Positions 1 to 11,814 of a stretch of DNA of 64,000 nucleotides are shown here, in pieces (the first letter of the stretch is position 1; the number at the start of each line of letters is the position of its first letter). This DNA is from Porites lobata (Eukaryota; Cnidaria; Anthozoa; Scleractinia; Poritidae). The position numbers and the translations under genes are program-made. The stretch covers positions 607,501 to 671,500 of the forward strand of contig CALNXK010000101.1 of NCBI GenBank assembly GCA_942486035.1, in the 5' to 3' direction. The notes below the pieces were generated by a model that worked only from the letters and a program-made list of their open reading frames with translations, was not told where the DNA came from and made no database searches.

Positions 1-991
1 TGTAGCTGCTGAACCTACTTTTTCTGCTTCGCTTTAGCACTCGCAAACATAAGTCCATGGCCTCTCGTGCCATTCTTTCAAAATTTCTATAAATTAAAGA
101 ACAGTGATCTCAAAACCACAGTACCTTTCGGGATTGTCGCGTGTACTTTTTCCGACAATCTTTTTCGCAATAGCTGTATACATATTATTTTCCCCCGGTT
201 TAAAGAGCATTTACCTTACTTGTTTTGAAAACGATAGCTTTTGATTAACCCTTAATTCTCTCTCTTCCGCAGCCAAGGCCTCTTTGTGTTGTGGGGAGGC
301 TGGGGAGAAAGAAAAAAGGAGAGCGCGGAGCACAATGGGAAGGGAAAAGAGAGAAGAGAGGCTCCTTTTCCCTCTTCCCATCGTCTCCCGCGCGCTTTCT
401 TTCTTATTTCTTTTTTTTTTTTTTTTTCCATTATTGCTTTTTTTTTAGGGATACCCAGCTGGAGCCTCTGCGGAGGAGAGAGCCCTTAATTTATACTCAA
501 ATTAGCGCTGGGGATGGTTATTTCATTCGTTAAGTCGAGAGATGGAGGCTCACTCCAAGGGGAGACCTACTTTGCTAGCGTCTGAGAATAAGGTCCTAGT
601 AGGCGGTGGGTAGATTTATACTGGGAGCCACTCGGACCTTCTGGAAATTTTATCTTACTTTTTAGCACTTTCAAATTCATTAGACATAAATGTGAACTCA
701 AGGGAAAGACAATAAACAAGCTATGAACGTTTTCCAAAGATACCGTCACTATGTAACATACCAAGATGAAATCAATTTATTCAGAAAAAGCCGTCCTGGC
801 TTTTGTACATGTTCACAGCTGCAGTAAAAATTCGGGCACGGAAAAAAGAAACTTATGATGAGTCTGGCGTTTAAATAAAAGTTTTCAGGATATAACAATA
901 CTGGATTGCATCTCACCACAGTCACAAAAATATAATCCAACAGAGACTCACAGTAACTAGTCAGTATACTAGATGCTCAAAGGATGTCTTT
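1..991. other. Intergenic, no gene recognised
   Basis: No coding sequence with conserved features was recognised. The stretch holds a purine-rich run followed by a long T-tract (about 290-445) and AT-rich sequence. A TTTATT at about 774-779 would read AATAAA on the minus strand and could serve the fibrinogen-type gene that ends at 992, but it is more than 200 bp away and unsupported. Short open frames on both strands look like chance. Confidence 0.5.
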
Positions 992-1150
992 TTACGTGTT
1001 AGGTCTTATTTTCATGTCTGTACGTTTCAGGGAATATCTATATCCCCTGAAATGATACCATGTGATTCCTGTAGGGTAGCTCGATGAATCGGTTGGACCA
1101 CTAAGGTATAGTCCGTTGAGGTTGGCTGCATGACAACTCCTGTACCACCA

Positions 1151-1381
1151 GGGGTCCGTTTCTCGAACGTCCCGATAATTAACGGGCCCGGTAAGCTGTC
1201 TCCGTTTACCTTAAAGATCGAGGTTTCAATAGTTTTGCATCTAACGTGATAAAACTGTCAGTTAGTGAAACAAAATGGAGCAGTTTGTTAGCGAGGACCC
1301 GCGATCTTATTCTTTATATTTTGATTTGAATATTTGATTTCGGGCCCGTAAAGTTACCGGGACTTTCGAGAAACGGGCCCC
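1151..1381. mobile_element. MITE inserted in the last FReD exon
   Basis: The 231-bp element has inverted ends of about 38 bp beginning GGGGYCCGTTTCTCGAA at both edges (1151 onward on plus; 1381 backward on minus). Removing it, with one copy of the flank duplication, restores an uninterrupted GCC-TGG-TGG-TAC (Ala-Trp-Trp-Tyr) in the fibrinogen frame. Because the ends are runs of G, the duplication can be read as 3 bp (CTG) or 5 bp (CCTGG). The superfamily is not resolved. No open frame of note lies inside. Confidence 0.85.
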
Positions 1382-3914
1382 AGGCGCCTTTACTTCGGAC
1401 AGCACAATTGGATTCTGCACCGTCGTTATCTTGATCCTTTGTAGTAAACATCTTATTGCTATAGATTAAAAAAAGGTACCTGAACATTTTCATACTAAAG
1501 AATCTCGGTTCAATGTCAAATGAATTGCTTCCTCGCGTGTTGGGGTCAAAATTTGGAACGTAATACTGCAAATTCTTAAAAGAAAGTAAAAAGGACAGAA
1601 AAAAGCGCTTCAAAAGATCAACAATAGGAACCCTACTTGATATAATTCAAACTGAAGACTCCTATATTGACGTAGACACGATTATTTTGTAAACGAAAAA
1701 CTAATTCTCTTGTCCTTTATTCTTTAAAGTTCACTCCATTTTTCCCCTTGTATTACAGTAGAATAATAACTGTTTATTTTAAAATATATTTTAAGCAATA
1801 GAAAACGTTTTCCGTGTTTGCATAGCCTGATATAAACACGAGAGAGGTTGGGAGAATTCGATATTACGTCTCTTACTTTGCACTCTGCTTGCTTAACAGG
1901 GAGTCCCCGGCCGTGCCATTGTATCCACCAATACGAAGTCGGTATTTATTTCCCTCGTCAGCCACCTTAAATGTCGTGTACTCAGCGTATCTGACGTCAC
2001 CCTCAAAGTCTTCCAAGGCAACTCGCAGCTTCATCTCCTCTGCGGCGGTCATACGGTGAAGATTGTTGTTTCCAAGCCAGAACTCACCGTTAAGATTACC
2101 AAAACCAGTTTTGTAAGCCACCCAATCAAGATAAAAGTCAGCAGATCCATCCATACGTCGCTGAAAAACAGTCCACCCCCCACCGTCCGTCACCATATTG
2201 TTTTACCGCCATCTGGATTGGCCATATATATTTCGTTGCTAACAAACCCATCTTGAAGAAGTTGCCAGCAACTTTTTGGTTCTAAAAAAGAGTATATGAA
2301 AGAGACACATTTAGTTTTTATGGCCTTTAAGACGCTTTTTATATAGCACCCGTCTAAAGAACATCCGATTAAGTTTTAAAAGATCGTTAAGTGCTTCAAA
2401 TATAATGCTTATGACCATTCCTATAATCGAAAACATCAAGAAGAAGAGTTTTTCCTTTTTTTCGCGCGGGGGGGTGGGTGGGAGACTATTCTTCTATCTA
2501 GTAGACGTGAAAAATGATTGGGGATCTCTGGCTTTTTGATACCTTGGATTGTAACGGCAAACTCACAATGCACAGGCATACAGCAAAGGATGCTTCTTTT
2601 TTTGCAAGGCTGTACGATGGTTAGTTATTTAATGTGCTTACTACAAGGTATCCCTGTGTAACCCAGAGCACACAGGCAGGTGAACTTGTCTTCTTCGTAG
2701 TCAGGGATGCAGATTCCTCTTTCACCACAAAGAGAGCTTTCAGACTCACATATACTCTGTTTTCAAAGATACGGAAGACAACTTAGCTTGTCAGTTTTGA
2801 AACACAACTTTTTTTAAAAAGAAAGTATAACTGAAATGTCCCTCCTTTAAACAGGTCCTTTTGTAAAAGACCAGAAAACTTTGAGTTAAGTGAAGATCAC
2901 CACAAAACACGTAAGTAATAGCCCGGTTACGTTTGTCACACACAAGCGTTTTGCCGTCCTCTTCGTTCTGCCGTCCTGTTGCGTAAACTCTCTATTAACA
3001 GGAAAAAACGGCTGGCTACGCCCCTGGACTTGCATATTCAGAGAGAACAAGATGAAAAAAGCCTCCTTGTCAATAACTAGTATTTTAGTGCAAATTTATG
3101 AGGAGATATAAGCACGGCTTTGGTCTGATTAATCCATGCAAATTCTTCTAAAAAAATTGTCTTGGATCGTAACGTTAACGATCCAGGCCTAGTTGGGGAG
3201 ATTTATTTGGAGTAATAGGAGCATGACATTGCTCATATGCTCTCCAACATTGCATCAGCAGGGTAATTTTTAGCAGAAGCACATTTTTCGTCTTGTTCTT
3301 TCTGGATATGGCAACCAATCCCATAATTTCACAAATTTAGTTTTTGTGGCGTCATCACTTCTCTTCTCTTTCAACGGAACCATCACTGAAACTTCGTTGG
3401 TGTGGTTAACCATGTCAGCCTTTGATGGGCTTGGTAAATTAATGCCCCAAAACCCATCCTGGTGCTGTTACCAAGCTATTGTAAGGAGGGGTCTCTAAAA
3501 CGTTTTCTCTGTGAAACTAAAAAAAGTCCTTTCACTTTAAGTAGTTATATATTATTGGAGTCGACCTTTTGATAGAACTATGAGGATAAAATGGCAGTAT
3601 TAATACACTTCAAGCAGAGAGAACACGCACACATAACACGCACACCACACACACAACACGCACACCCTCAGCTTTAGGAAGGGCTTTGTAAAAAGGAGAA
3701 GCTCTGCGTGTTCTAAGAACGAACTTGGTTAAACTGCAATCTGTTTTGAGTTTAAAAAAAAAAACCGTGTATGCTATTCTAGCCTATCCTAAGTTGCTGT
3801 AAGTGTTAATGATAAATTAACCAAAGTACAGTAAAGCTTGAAAGATTTGCCTTTTATTGCTTGCAAGTGAGTCCCAGAAACCGTTAGTTTGCTATCTGAA
3901 TTAACGCTTTAATG

Positions 3915-4279
3915 GGGACCTTAAGATCCGAGGACGGCGACGGCAGAGAAAACGTCGCTGAAAAAGTGAATTCGCGTTCTTTCAATCTTCATTGCGATTA
4001 CTCCAAGTCACTAACTTTGTCAAATGTAGGCGAACCCTCCTAAAGTTGAATTCCTGAGAACCATATCCAAGTTCAGAAAGAGAGAGGAAATTTCGTCGTC
4101 GCTTGTGTACTTTCTCTGTACATCGTGAAATTAGGCATTTTCACGTCGTAGTCGTGCAGTGACGGCAAAGAAATGTACAAAAAAGCGTGATGCACTTGCA
4201 AAATTGTTTTTTTGCTAATTAAACCTATTGCTTTTGTGGCGTTCCCGTTGCCGTCGCCGTCGTCGAATCTTCAGGTCCC
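3915..4279. mobile_element. MITE with GGGACC ends in intron 1 of the FReD gene
   Basis: Inverted ends of about 33 bp begin GGGACCTTAAGATCCGA at 3915, with the matching complement ending GGTCCC at 4279. Both ends contain repeated GACGGCGACGGC. TAAT occurs at or next to both flanks. Elements with similar GACGGCGACGG ends lie at 43183-43490 and, less complete, near 23834. It lies between the PAN and EGF exons, so it does not damage coding sequence. Confidence 0.75.
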
Positions 4280-4653
4280 TAATAGCGCGTATTTAGTGTC
4301 CGACACATTTGACTTAGACAACTAACCTTCATTCCCCTGTACAGCATATCTTCGTCCTCTGTAAAGTTTTGATGTCCACTAAATCGATCAGAGTCGCTCA
4401 ACTGGCAGCTAAATTTTCCTTGTATGTCGCTTGTTGTGGCAAAGTTATAAGACAAACAACGGAAATCTTGCACACACGCTAATTGACAAACGGATTCAGA
4501 ATCAACTGAAATATTTTGAATTATACCTGCAGCAAGTTTTTTTCCATATATAGCTTCAGAAAAGTTAATGGCTTGGAAGTCAACGTGGTTAATACGGCTT
4601 ACAGCGAATACAGCCGTACAGACCATCAGAGCCAATATGAAGAGCTGATTCAT

Positions 4654-7600
4654 ATTTGAACGAGCGGTGAAAGCAAAACACAGGTTCACAAGTTAGTGAA
4701 CTAAACATTTAAGGCGGTTGCATAGGATTTGGATTAAACTAACCACAAATATTATTATTTCCATTTTGGGATTAATTGCAAACGGTGGGTTTGATACGAC
4801 TTAGTTTTTCATCGAAGCAATAAAGAATTAAGAGAAAAATGTTTAAAACAGTCTTTAGGTATGAAGTTACAGAACTAGTCTGTCACAAAACTGCGATGAC
4901 AAATTAAGCCTTTCGCTTTTTTCTTAGTTTAACTGGTAAACTTGGATGAGTACAAAAAATGCAATGAATAAAATTGAAAACTACTATTTCCTTTTATAAT
5001 AATTTATTCATTAACCTGATTTTGTGGGCGCGGTGAACTAACATGATATGGATTATATATTATGTTTGGAAATCCATCGAATGTTAAGTTCGATTCTGTT
5101 GGATTAGATTGATAAAGTTCCATTGGTTGATTATAAGATAGTAAGGGAGTAAGCGAGCTTTTATTAGCTCGTGGGGGATTATTGCATTGAGTACACTAAA
5201 TTACTAACTTGTTGTATTCGGAATCATACGCGGGGCGGCACCGCAAATTAATCGTACTTTACTGTCGTGAGTTAGTATAGGTATAAAACTCCCTGAACAA
5301 CAGATTAAGGCCCTCTTCGCACTACGAAAAATTTTGCTTACTTTGCAAAAGAATCTGTTGTAGTGCGAGCGATTTTTTCACCTGCCAAAATTGTTGTTAA
5401 CAGAGCCTAACTGATGAAACTATGAATAAGTGTCACTTAGACATAACTATTTAGCTCTATCTCGGACGTACACGCAAATTCATACCCCCACCGTAGTACA
5501 AGGGGGCCTCTAGAGTTTTTGATATGTTGCAGTATTCCGAAACGATTTTGCCTTCAGAGGAAAGCTTTGTTCTTCTCGGCAACAAGATGAGTTATATTTT
5601 ATGGGTGGTGGCCCTGCTGGAGGCCTGTGACGTCACCAACATCGTCGCCATCTTGCCCGCTATCTTGGATTATACCAAGAATTAAAAATCATTTGAAATA
5701 GCAAATAAATATGTACTTTGCATCATTTTATCCAAAATCTTGACTTTTATTGTTGAAAGAAGTTGGAAACATACATTTTCACTAAAAAATGGCTTGACCA
5801 CCTGCTACTTATGACGTCATATCTCGTAACCATAGTAACTGACCATCACTAAACTTGTCACAAAATGGTGAGAGCGGGAGATAAACGAACAGCTACCGCA
5901 AACGTCAGGTGCTGACGTTTTCAGTTGTCTAGGAAAAAAATCTGAAAAACCTCAGAGCCCCCCGCCCCCATCTCTTTTACGTCCAAGACCAGGGCTAAGT
6001 GGCGAATTTACCAATATCCGATGTATAGTTTAAGCTCTAGAAATAATAAAATTGCTGGAAATATGCAAACTGATATGATAAACCATCCTTTAATTAACTA
6101 GTTTCTATCATGATGGGAGTTGGACTGCTCATGTTTTTACTTGTCGACAGCTTATTTTTACGAAAACAGCTGAATCAGCACCTTTTTTTCGGACATTTTG
6201 TCCCCAACTTGACAAATGTGATTTCTAACTTTAGAGTTATTTGCATGTTAATAAATAAAAACCCTTATAATCAAATAAAAAAGAAGAGGAAATCTTATTT
6301 GAACGGAGAAGAGAGAAGAAGAGAGAAAGCTAACGAGAGAAAGAAAAAATAGTAGCGAATCTTCTAGAGAAGGAAGGGAGAAACTGAGCAAGAAAGAGGG
6401 AAGGACCAGATAGAAAACGTAAGGCAGAAAATGAGTTTGAACTCTGGAGTGAAGAGATAAATATTTACACTTTCGGTGTAAATTATCTACTTAACAATGC
6501 ATGGTAAAGCACGTCCCTCACTACTTACACTGTTGCAGAACTCGTGGTCCCATACTGCTGGGCAATCTTATTTTTTTCCCTTAGAGCAGTTTCAAACAAT
6601 CCTGACTAGCTAATTAAACATAGGGTTCAAAGACCCTAAATTTGAGGCTAGGGATAACAAAATGCAGTGTGACTTGAATGAATTAGTCCCTAAACCAAGA
6701 CTCGACTTAGTTTGATTGTGTGAGTTTACAGGAACAGTCTCGTGCAGCCTAATGCCTTTGTCGCTAGTTTACAGAGCAGTTCGCATAATTACTACCCACG
6801 AAAAAAGGTCCCACGGGGTTTTTCCTAAACTTTTTTTTTCCGAAAAAGAGTCGCGAAGCGGCGAGGAAAGGGACTTGAGAGAAGAGGAGGCTTGTGAAAA
6901 GAGATCAACAGATCTCCTTAAATACAAAGATCTAGCCAGGGCTAAAAGCGAAGCTCTCGTTAATATACTTGTAGTTTAATTACTCAAACAATAGGTGCGG
7001 TCACACTAGACATCTTCCCCAAGGCTTCCCTATGCCAGGGGAGATGGTTCAAGTTGGGGTTTTCTCTGGGTTTTGATCACATTCATGTTTGCTGCACACA
7101 GCCAAAAATTCGGGGTCGGATACCGTCAGTTACTAAGAGGAACGGGTGTTTTACTGTTAGCAGAATGATAGAAATTTGGAAAACTCTACGTCATACAAAC
7201 TAAAAAATCAAATGTGCGCGTGTGTTTTTACATTAAATTCGAAAATGTCCCGCCACGAGGCGATTCAAGTCAGAGATCTAAAAATTCTTCTTAATACAGG
7301 GGCTTTCAGGGTATCCAACAAAAATAGAAGAAAAAAATGACATCATTATTCTAACGAAAGAGGAAAGCATTTCTTTCGTTTTACCCCCAGAAGCGTCGTT
7401 GTGTGAGGTCCGAAAAATTCGCTGATTGCTGGAGTCATTTCCAAGGCAGAGCTGGATGGTCCATTGAAGCACCCTAATTAACAATGGAACCAAGCCCTAA
7501 AACAAAATAGCTGTGACGCAATATAGGGGCAATAACAACATGTTGATGTTTTTAATCACTTAAGAGAGCTCTTAACATCACTTTTATGAAGGCTATAATT

Positions 7601-7817
7601 AGGCTCATACATGTAAGCAAACTAGACAGCTGTATAAGGGATAACACGTCTGTGGCATTCTACTCTAACACTGGTTAAGCTATTATGAATATAAATTATT
7701 ACAACAACAGAATCTTTTGCGGGGCCCAGTTTGTACCCCATCCATTTCACACTGGACCAGCATACAGTGTAATGTAATATTTACATTGTCCTTATTGCTT
7801 ATGACACACTCTGCATC
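4654..7817. other. Intergenic between the FReD gene and MCMBP, no gene recognised
   Basis: No conserved coding exon was found on either strand. The stretch includes a small inverted pair around TAGTGCGA/TCGCACTA (about 5320-5375) and a purine-rich (GA)-type tract at about 6270-6420. Any promoter of the FReD gene would lie just above 4689, but no clear TATA box or other motif stands out. Confidence 0.45.
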
Positions 7818-7983
7818 ATGTAAGGTAATCTCAGACAGTCTTGGATCCTGGATTCCATGTTGTGGATTCCTGATTCCAGATACAGAAATCCTGATTCCAC
7901 ACATGCAGGGGATTCCAATACCCAGGATTCTGGAATCCAACAGCAAAAATTTCCCAGAATCCATAATCCGGATTACCTTACAT
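7818..7983. mobile_element. Short element with 13-bp inverted ends, rich in GGATTCC
   Basis: The 166-bp element is bounded by ATGTAAGGTAATC at 7818-7830 and its exact complement at 7971-7983. The interior is packed with GGATTCC/GGAATCC words on both strands, so both strands stay open over about 330-440 bp here without being genes. A related partial copy in the opposite orientation lies at about 43640-43800. It lies just past the 3' end of MCMBP. Confidence 0.7.
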
Positions 7984-8129
7984 AGGATAATACACTGTAC
8001 ATTGCACATTAGCACATCTTGCCTAAAAAGTATGGTGATAAAAAATATTAAACAACATCAGTGCTTGTCATTTGATGCTACAATATGCACACGTACAACC
8101 CAGATCGTTTTCCCAAGTGCCATAATAAC

Positions 8130-8135
8130 TTTATT
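8130..8135 (-). terminator. Polyadenylation signal for MCMBP
   Basis: TTTATT on plus reads AATAAA on minus, 82 bp beyond the MCMBP stop codon. Position and canonical sequence fit; cleavage site not confirmed. Confidence 0.6.
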
Positions 8136-8216
8136 GATTACATGTATTAATGCGTGAACAGAGGTGAAACAAAAAGTTTTAACCTTCTTGATGACTACTT
8201 TAATACAGTGCATGGT

Positions 8217-11200
8217 TTAGTTGTGAGAATTGATGGACACCAATCTTGCTCTTCTTTCTGCTTCCATCTGCTTCACACGGCTCCACAACTCAGGTGTCAA
8301 AGAAGTCTGCCCACAGCTCAGTGACATCAGACGTGAAAGCAGCAGTAAAAGATGAAAGTCCTCAGCTGTCATGTTATTCTGGTTCTGCTGCCTGCTCTTA
8401 ACAAAATCATCCTGAAGAACCCTCTGCATCTCAGGCGACAATGAGTACTCAGCCAGCTGTGCCATGCCTAGGAAGGCTCGCATTTGTTGCATGGTATCTG
8501 CTGAGATGCTGTTTAGAACTCTTTGTGCATTCTCTGGTGGACTGCATGGTCTTAGGACCAGATGACAATCAGAGGGCAGCAGTGATTTGCCTTCTGAGAG
8601 AATCATTACAAGTAGGTTGGTTTTGAACTCTAACTTGTTGTAACTGAAGTCATACTCCAGTTTCTGCCATGAAATGACATTTTCCAAGGCTTTAACATTC
8701 TTCACACCATTTTCATTTAGTTGCCCAGCTTCCAAAGCAGTCTCATCAACAATCAAGTTTGTCCTTTCTGACATCTGGAGGATGCCACTGGTTAACCGAT
8801 TTGCTGTGTAGTTCTTTTTTGGGACAAAGTTCAAACTGTTCATGTTGTTCAAAGTCATGGACAGAAAATGACATTTGGGCACCAACTGTTCCACCAGTTG
8901 GTGCATCTCTTGTGGAAATGACTGCAAAGGAGGACACCCACTGACATTCAGTGCAAATTTTCCAACTGTTATTATTTCTGTCCAGTTGTACACAGAGGAA
9001 ACCAGATGGAGAAGAATATACTCTGCCGCCAACGAATCTCCATACGCAACCTTTGTAAGCAAGGACAACAACTCTTTTCTCATTTCAGCTAGATTGGTGT
9101 GTGACACATCACTGATGGCATCAGGGAGACATGGATTAGAGTGAGTCAAACGGTGAAATGTTAAGCAGTGGAGTCGTGGAACAAGCGATGGTGGGGGATG
9201 GTGGACAGCTTGTTCTTCAGGGGTGGTCAAATCATCAGGGGTGAGAAATGCTGTATCTTGCACACCCTCCATGTGTTGATCAAACACAGCAAGACCAGGA
9301 TCAACAGACAGAATGCCAATGAACTCAATCATCTCATTAACCTTGAATGTGCTTTCTTGATCATATAAATGAACTAAGCAGGCTGGACCCTGCTCATTGG
9401 GAAGAGGGAAATTCAGATCCATGCCTAGAGAGCTGGAAGGAATGTTACTGTTGTCTGATGTGTCGATGGCTTTGGCCCTTTTAGTAGCCTCATCTTTATT
9501 GACAGCATCATCAACTTGCTGGCCTAAAGCAAAAGACAACAAAAAAAAGAAACAAACATTAATGATTTTAAGACAGACCTAATTGGTACTGTTTGAAATA
9601 GTTACAGTCATATTGTAGCAAAAGCTGAATCCCTATGGTTGTCAAAGACAACAAACACAATACAGGGTTTGTACTTTTTCCAGACTTTTTCCGAAACAAT
9701 AATTTTTTCCAGACTCAAGGCTATCAAAATAATAACAGATGAACAATAGAGACCTTAAAAAAATGAAGGAACAAAGCTTTTTCCATGATGTGCTGCAAAC
9801 ATATAGGTGAAATTAAACAAGATTTGACCAGCATGAAAAAAATTTCATTTGTAAAGTACTTATAGAATGTGTAACTTTAAAAAACCTCAAGACTTTTTAC
9901 CTTTTTTTCAAGACTGTCTTTATCTCTATTTTCCAGACTTTTTCCAGGTCTAGAAAACTGCTTGGCAAATTTCAGGACTTTTTCAAGAATTCAAGACTCT
10001 GTATGAACCCTTACAATATTTTAATTGGGGTTGAATGCAACTGTATCTTAAATTGAATTACATGGTAGGTGGTTATTAACCTAACAAAAGAAATGTACAA
10101 TCAAGGAAAACAGTACATTATCTTTAATTCCTACATGGACACACTATATAGTACAAGTGTGCTCACAGCAAGACATTGGGGAGGTTATGTGGTTAATAAA
10201 TAGTTTGTGTATGCTCCTTGCAGGTAGAGATGTTTTGTCAGGAGGCAGAAGAAATCCACAGTAAGATTTCCATACAGCCCTATACAATGACCATCAGGCA
10301 TAGATGTTTTGACTCTATTCATACATTCTATTTGCCATTGTGTGAAATGGAATGACATTGCTAAGTAATTTTGTTACCTCTGCGCCCTGTGTCCCTGATG
10401 CATATAAATCCCCAAAGACACAAAATAATTGTGGCATGCGTCCCGTAGGATGTTCGATTGATTGATCAATATTGTAGAATATCCTGTTTGTGTGTTTGTG
10501 TGATTTCTGTGGCTGTTATTGTGGCTGTTGTTAAACGACACTTACGTCTTTTAGTCTTTGTTGTGCTTTACAATAGAAGGAGTATATTATTACTTCTTTA
10601 AACTGTAACACAGAGTTTTGGGACTCATTGTTTTTTGAACTGCGACTCAGTGGCTCTGGACTGGGACACATAATTTTTCACAAGATGAGTCCCAGGACAC
10701 ACCATAAAACTATTTGTAGCAAAATCACTGACTGCTGCATGCATGATATGTATAGGGTTGCACTTGTACATGGAAATCTTACCACTTATTAAACAAAGTT
10801 AAGGCCCCAGGGTACTGTCCCTTCACCTAGTAATTATCTTACGGACGGAAAGCAAGTATTAATAAAGGAAAATAAATTAAAATTAATTAATTAATTAATG
10901 ACTAGGGTTTGTTTCAGGGCTATTTCCGCTCCCCCTCCCCAACATTACCGCTCAATCAAATACCAAACCGTTATGCAAAGGAAAATTAGTACTTAAAGAA
11001 ATAAAATACAAGATCTTAAAGATATTTACCGTTCTGATATGTTGTATCCTGCTCCATTTCCTCTTCTAGTCCCCTCTTTATTCCTGCATTATTCTGCTGC
11101 ATTACCCGTTGAGACTGCACGCCAAAAGGCACGTTTTCCGCCGCGAACATTTTCTTGGCCCATTCAGTTTCTCCTGGGATTGGAACACAGTAAAAAACCT

Positions 11201-11573
11201 GCCTCTCTTTGGTGACATTTTGCGGTGACTCCAATCGTAGCTCGAAATTTTCTGGACAGCTGACCATGTCTTGATACATTCCGCACCGCATACTTGACGA
11301 ATTATTTGATTTGTCCACGGTTTCATAAGCAGCAAGGAAGAATTCGGGATCGAACATATCCTGAACCATGCAGCGGAATCTGACCAAACTCTTAGATTTT
11401 AGCAAGTGACTTGGAGTGTCATTAAGCGAAGGAACTCGTCGGAGAGCTTCACTGCTTTGCAATCGACTTGAAAAGAACTCGCGAACGCGCTCATGGTCGA
11501 CTTTGCCTGCCTCTTTGAATATTCCCTCCGCTACAGTTAACGGGTTTGTGAGCCAGTCTTCTATGCAAGGCAT
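8217..11573 (-). CDS. MCMBP: MCM complex-binding protein
   Basis: Two coding exons, 11573-11030 and 9523-8217, join in frame to 616 residues; vertebrate MCMBP is about 640. MCMBP binds the MCM2-7 helicase in the nucleus, helps unload it from chromatin after replication and supports MCM assembly and sister-chromatid cohesion. Family landmarks seen in order: MPCIEDWLTNPL at the start, FRCMVQDMFDPEF, FYCVPIPGE, DLNFPLPNEQGPACLV, HPPPSLVPRLH, GDSLAAEYILLHL, KFALNVSGCP, DYDFSYNKLEF and a C-terminal SCGQTSLTPELW. The donor is ACG|GTAAAT and the acceptor GCTTTAG. An in-frame Met at 11684 adds 37 residues unlike the family, so 11573 is chosen. Residues 182-616 come from one large exon, although vertebrate orthologues have many introns, which suggests intron loss on this lineage or an ancestrally simple gene. 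The single intron carries two repeats. The gene shares a promoter region with TMCO1. Confidence 0.96.
9663..10012. mobile_element. hAT-like MITE in the MCMBP intron
   Basis: The left end CAGGGTTTGTAC at 9663 is mirrored by GTATGAACCCTT ending at 10012. The interior repeats the word TTTTTCCAGACTTTTT. The six bases ACAATA lie immediately outside both ends and may be the target duplication. CAGGG ends suggest the hAT superfamily; no transposase is present. Confidence 0.65.
10372..10720. repeat. Dispersed repeat, inverted partner at 19965-20290
   Basis: Shared words in inverted order include GATGCATAAAAATCCCCA-like sequence, CAGGATATTC, the AGAAATCACA region, TGTTGTTAAACRACA, GGAGTATA, and CAGAGTTTTGGGACTC versus its complement at 19965-20290. 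One copy is in the MCMBP intron and the other in TMCO1 intron 3. No coding capacity. Confidence 0.55.
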
Positions 11574-11814
11574 GATAAATGAATTTTTCGACCCAGAACA
11601 CAGTTGTGAATTTCTCCGAATACTTCGCGAGTATCCCTCGTGGTCAGTTTTCCCGGGAAAATTACAACTTATTGCGCATGACACAAGGCTTTTTACTGGC
11701 CAATTGTTTGCAGGCTCAGATCATCCCTCGCTTGACTCCGCCATCTTGAATTTGGTTCGACGTTTGAAGAGAATTGAACTCTTGAGAAAGAACTATTGCT
11801 CACTTGGCCTGAAA
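11574..11814. promoter_or_regulatory. Shared bidirectional promoter of MCMBP and TMCO1
   Basis: Only 241 bp separate the two start codons. The interval is richer in GC and CpG than its surroundings and has no TATA box. Visible sites: a palindrome TTTTCCCGGGAAAA at 11648-11661 (E2F- or STAT-like), TGCGCATG at 11673-11680 (NRF1-like half), CCAAT at 11700-11704, and CCGCCATCTTG at 11738-11748, which matches the YY1 element. This set is typical of housekeeping bidirectional promoters. Transcription start sites cannot be read from the sequence. Confidence 0.75.

Larger units (their letters stand above)
992..4653 (-). pseudogene. PAN-EGF-fibrinogen-domain secreted protein gene, disrupted
   Basis: Four coding exons are seen on the minus strand: 4653-4327, 2756-2642, 2281-1877 and 1458-992. 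Exon 1 encodes a hydrophobic signal peptide (start MNQLFILALMV) and a PAN/apple domain with paired cysteines. Exon 2 encodes one six-cysteine EGF module. Exons 3-4 encode a fibrinogen C-terminal (FReD) domain with the motifs DGGGWTVFQRR, KDQDNDGAESNCAV and NLNGLY. Splice phases join cleanly. Proteins of this family are secreted recognition lectins. Two lesions break the gene. In exon 3 the frame shifts near 2197-2203, where the usual YCDM segment is missing, giving a stop at 2190-2192. In exon 4 a 231-bp MITE sits between the two Trp codons of KGAWWYR and adds a stop at 1314-1316. The remaining ~50 codons after the MITE are intact to the TAA at 992-994. An in-frame Met at 4689 is an alternative start, but the signal peptide favours 4653. 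The family call is firm; the dead status depends on assembly accuracy. Confidence 0.85.

Noticed and set aside
7820..7980. CRISPR-like regularly repeated GGATTCC words
   Set aside because: Words are short, irregularly spaced and in both orientations, in a eukaryotic genome; this is a MITE, not an array.
7683..8157. Long overlapping open frames on both strands (146 and 110 codons)
   Set aside because: They are an effect of the GGATTCC/GGAATCC-rich inverted-repeat element; there is no conserved motif, and both strands are open symmetrically.
11574..11684. Upstream in-frame Met of MCMBP at 11684 as the start
   Set aside because: The 37 extra residues are unlike the family, which starts MPC..., and would place coding sequence over most of the shared promoter.
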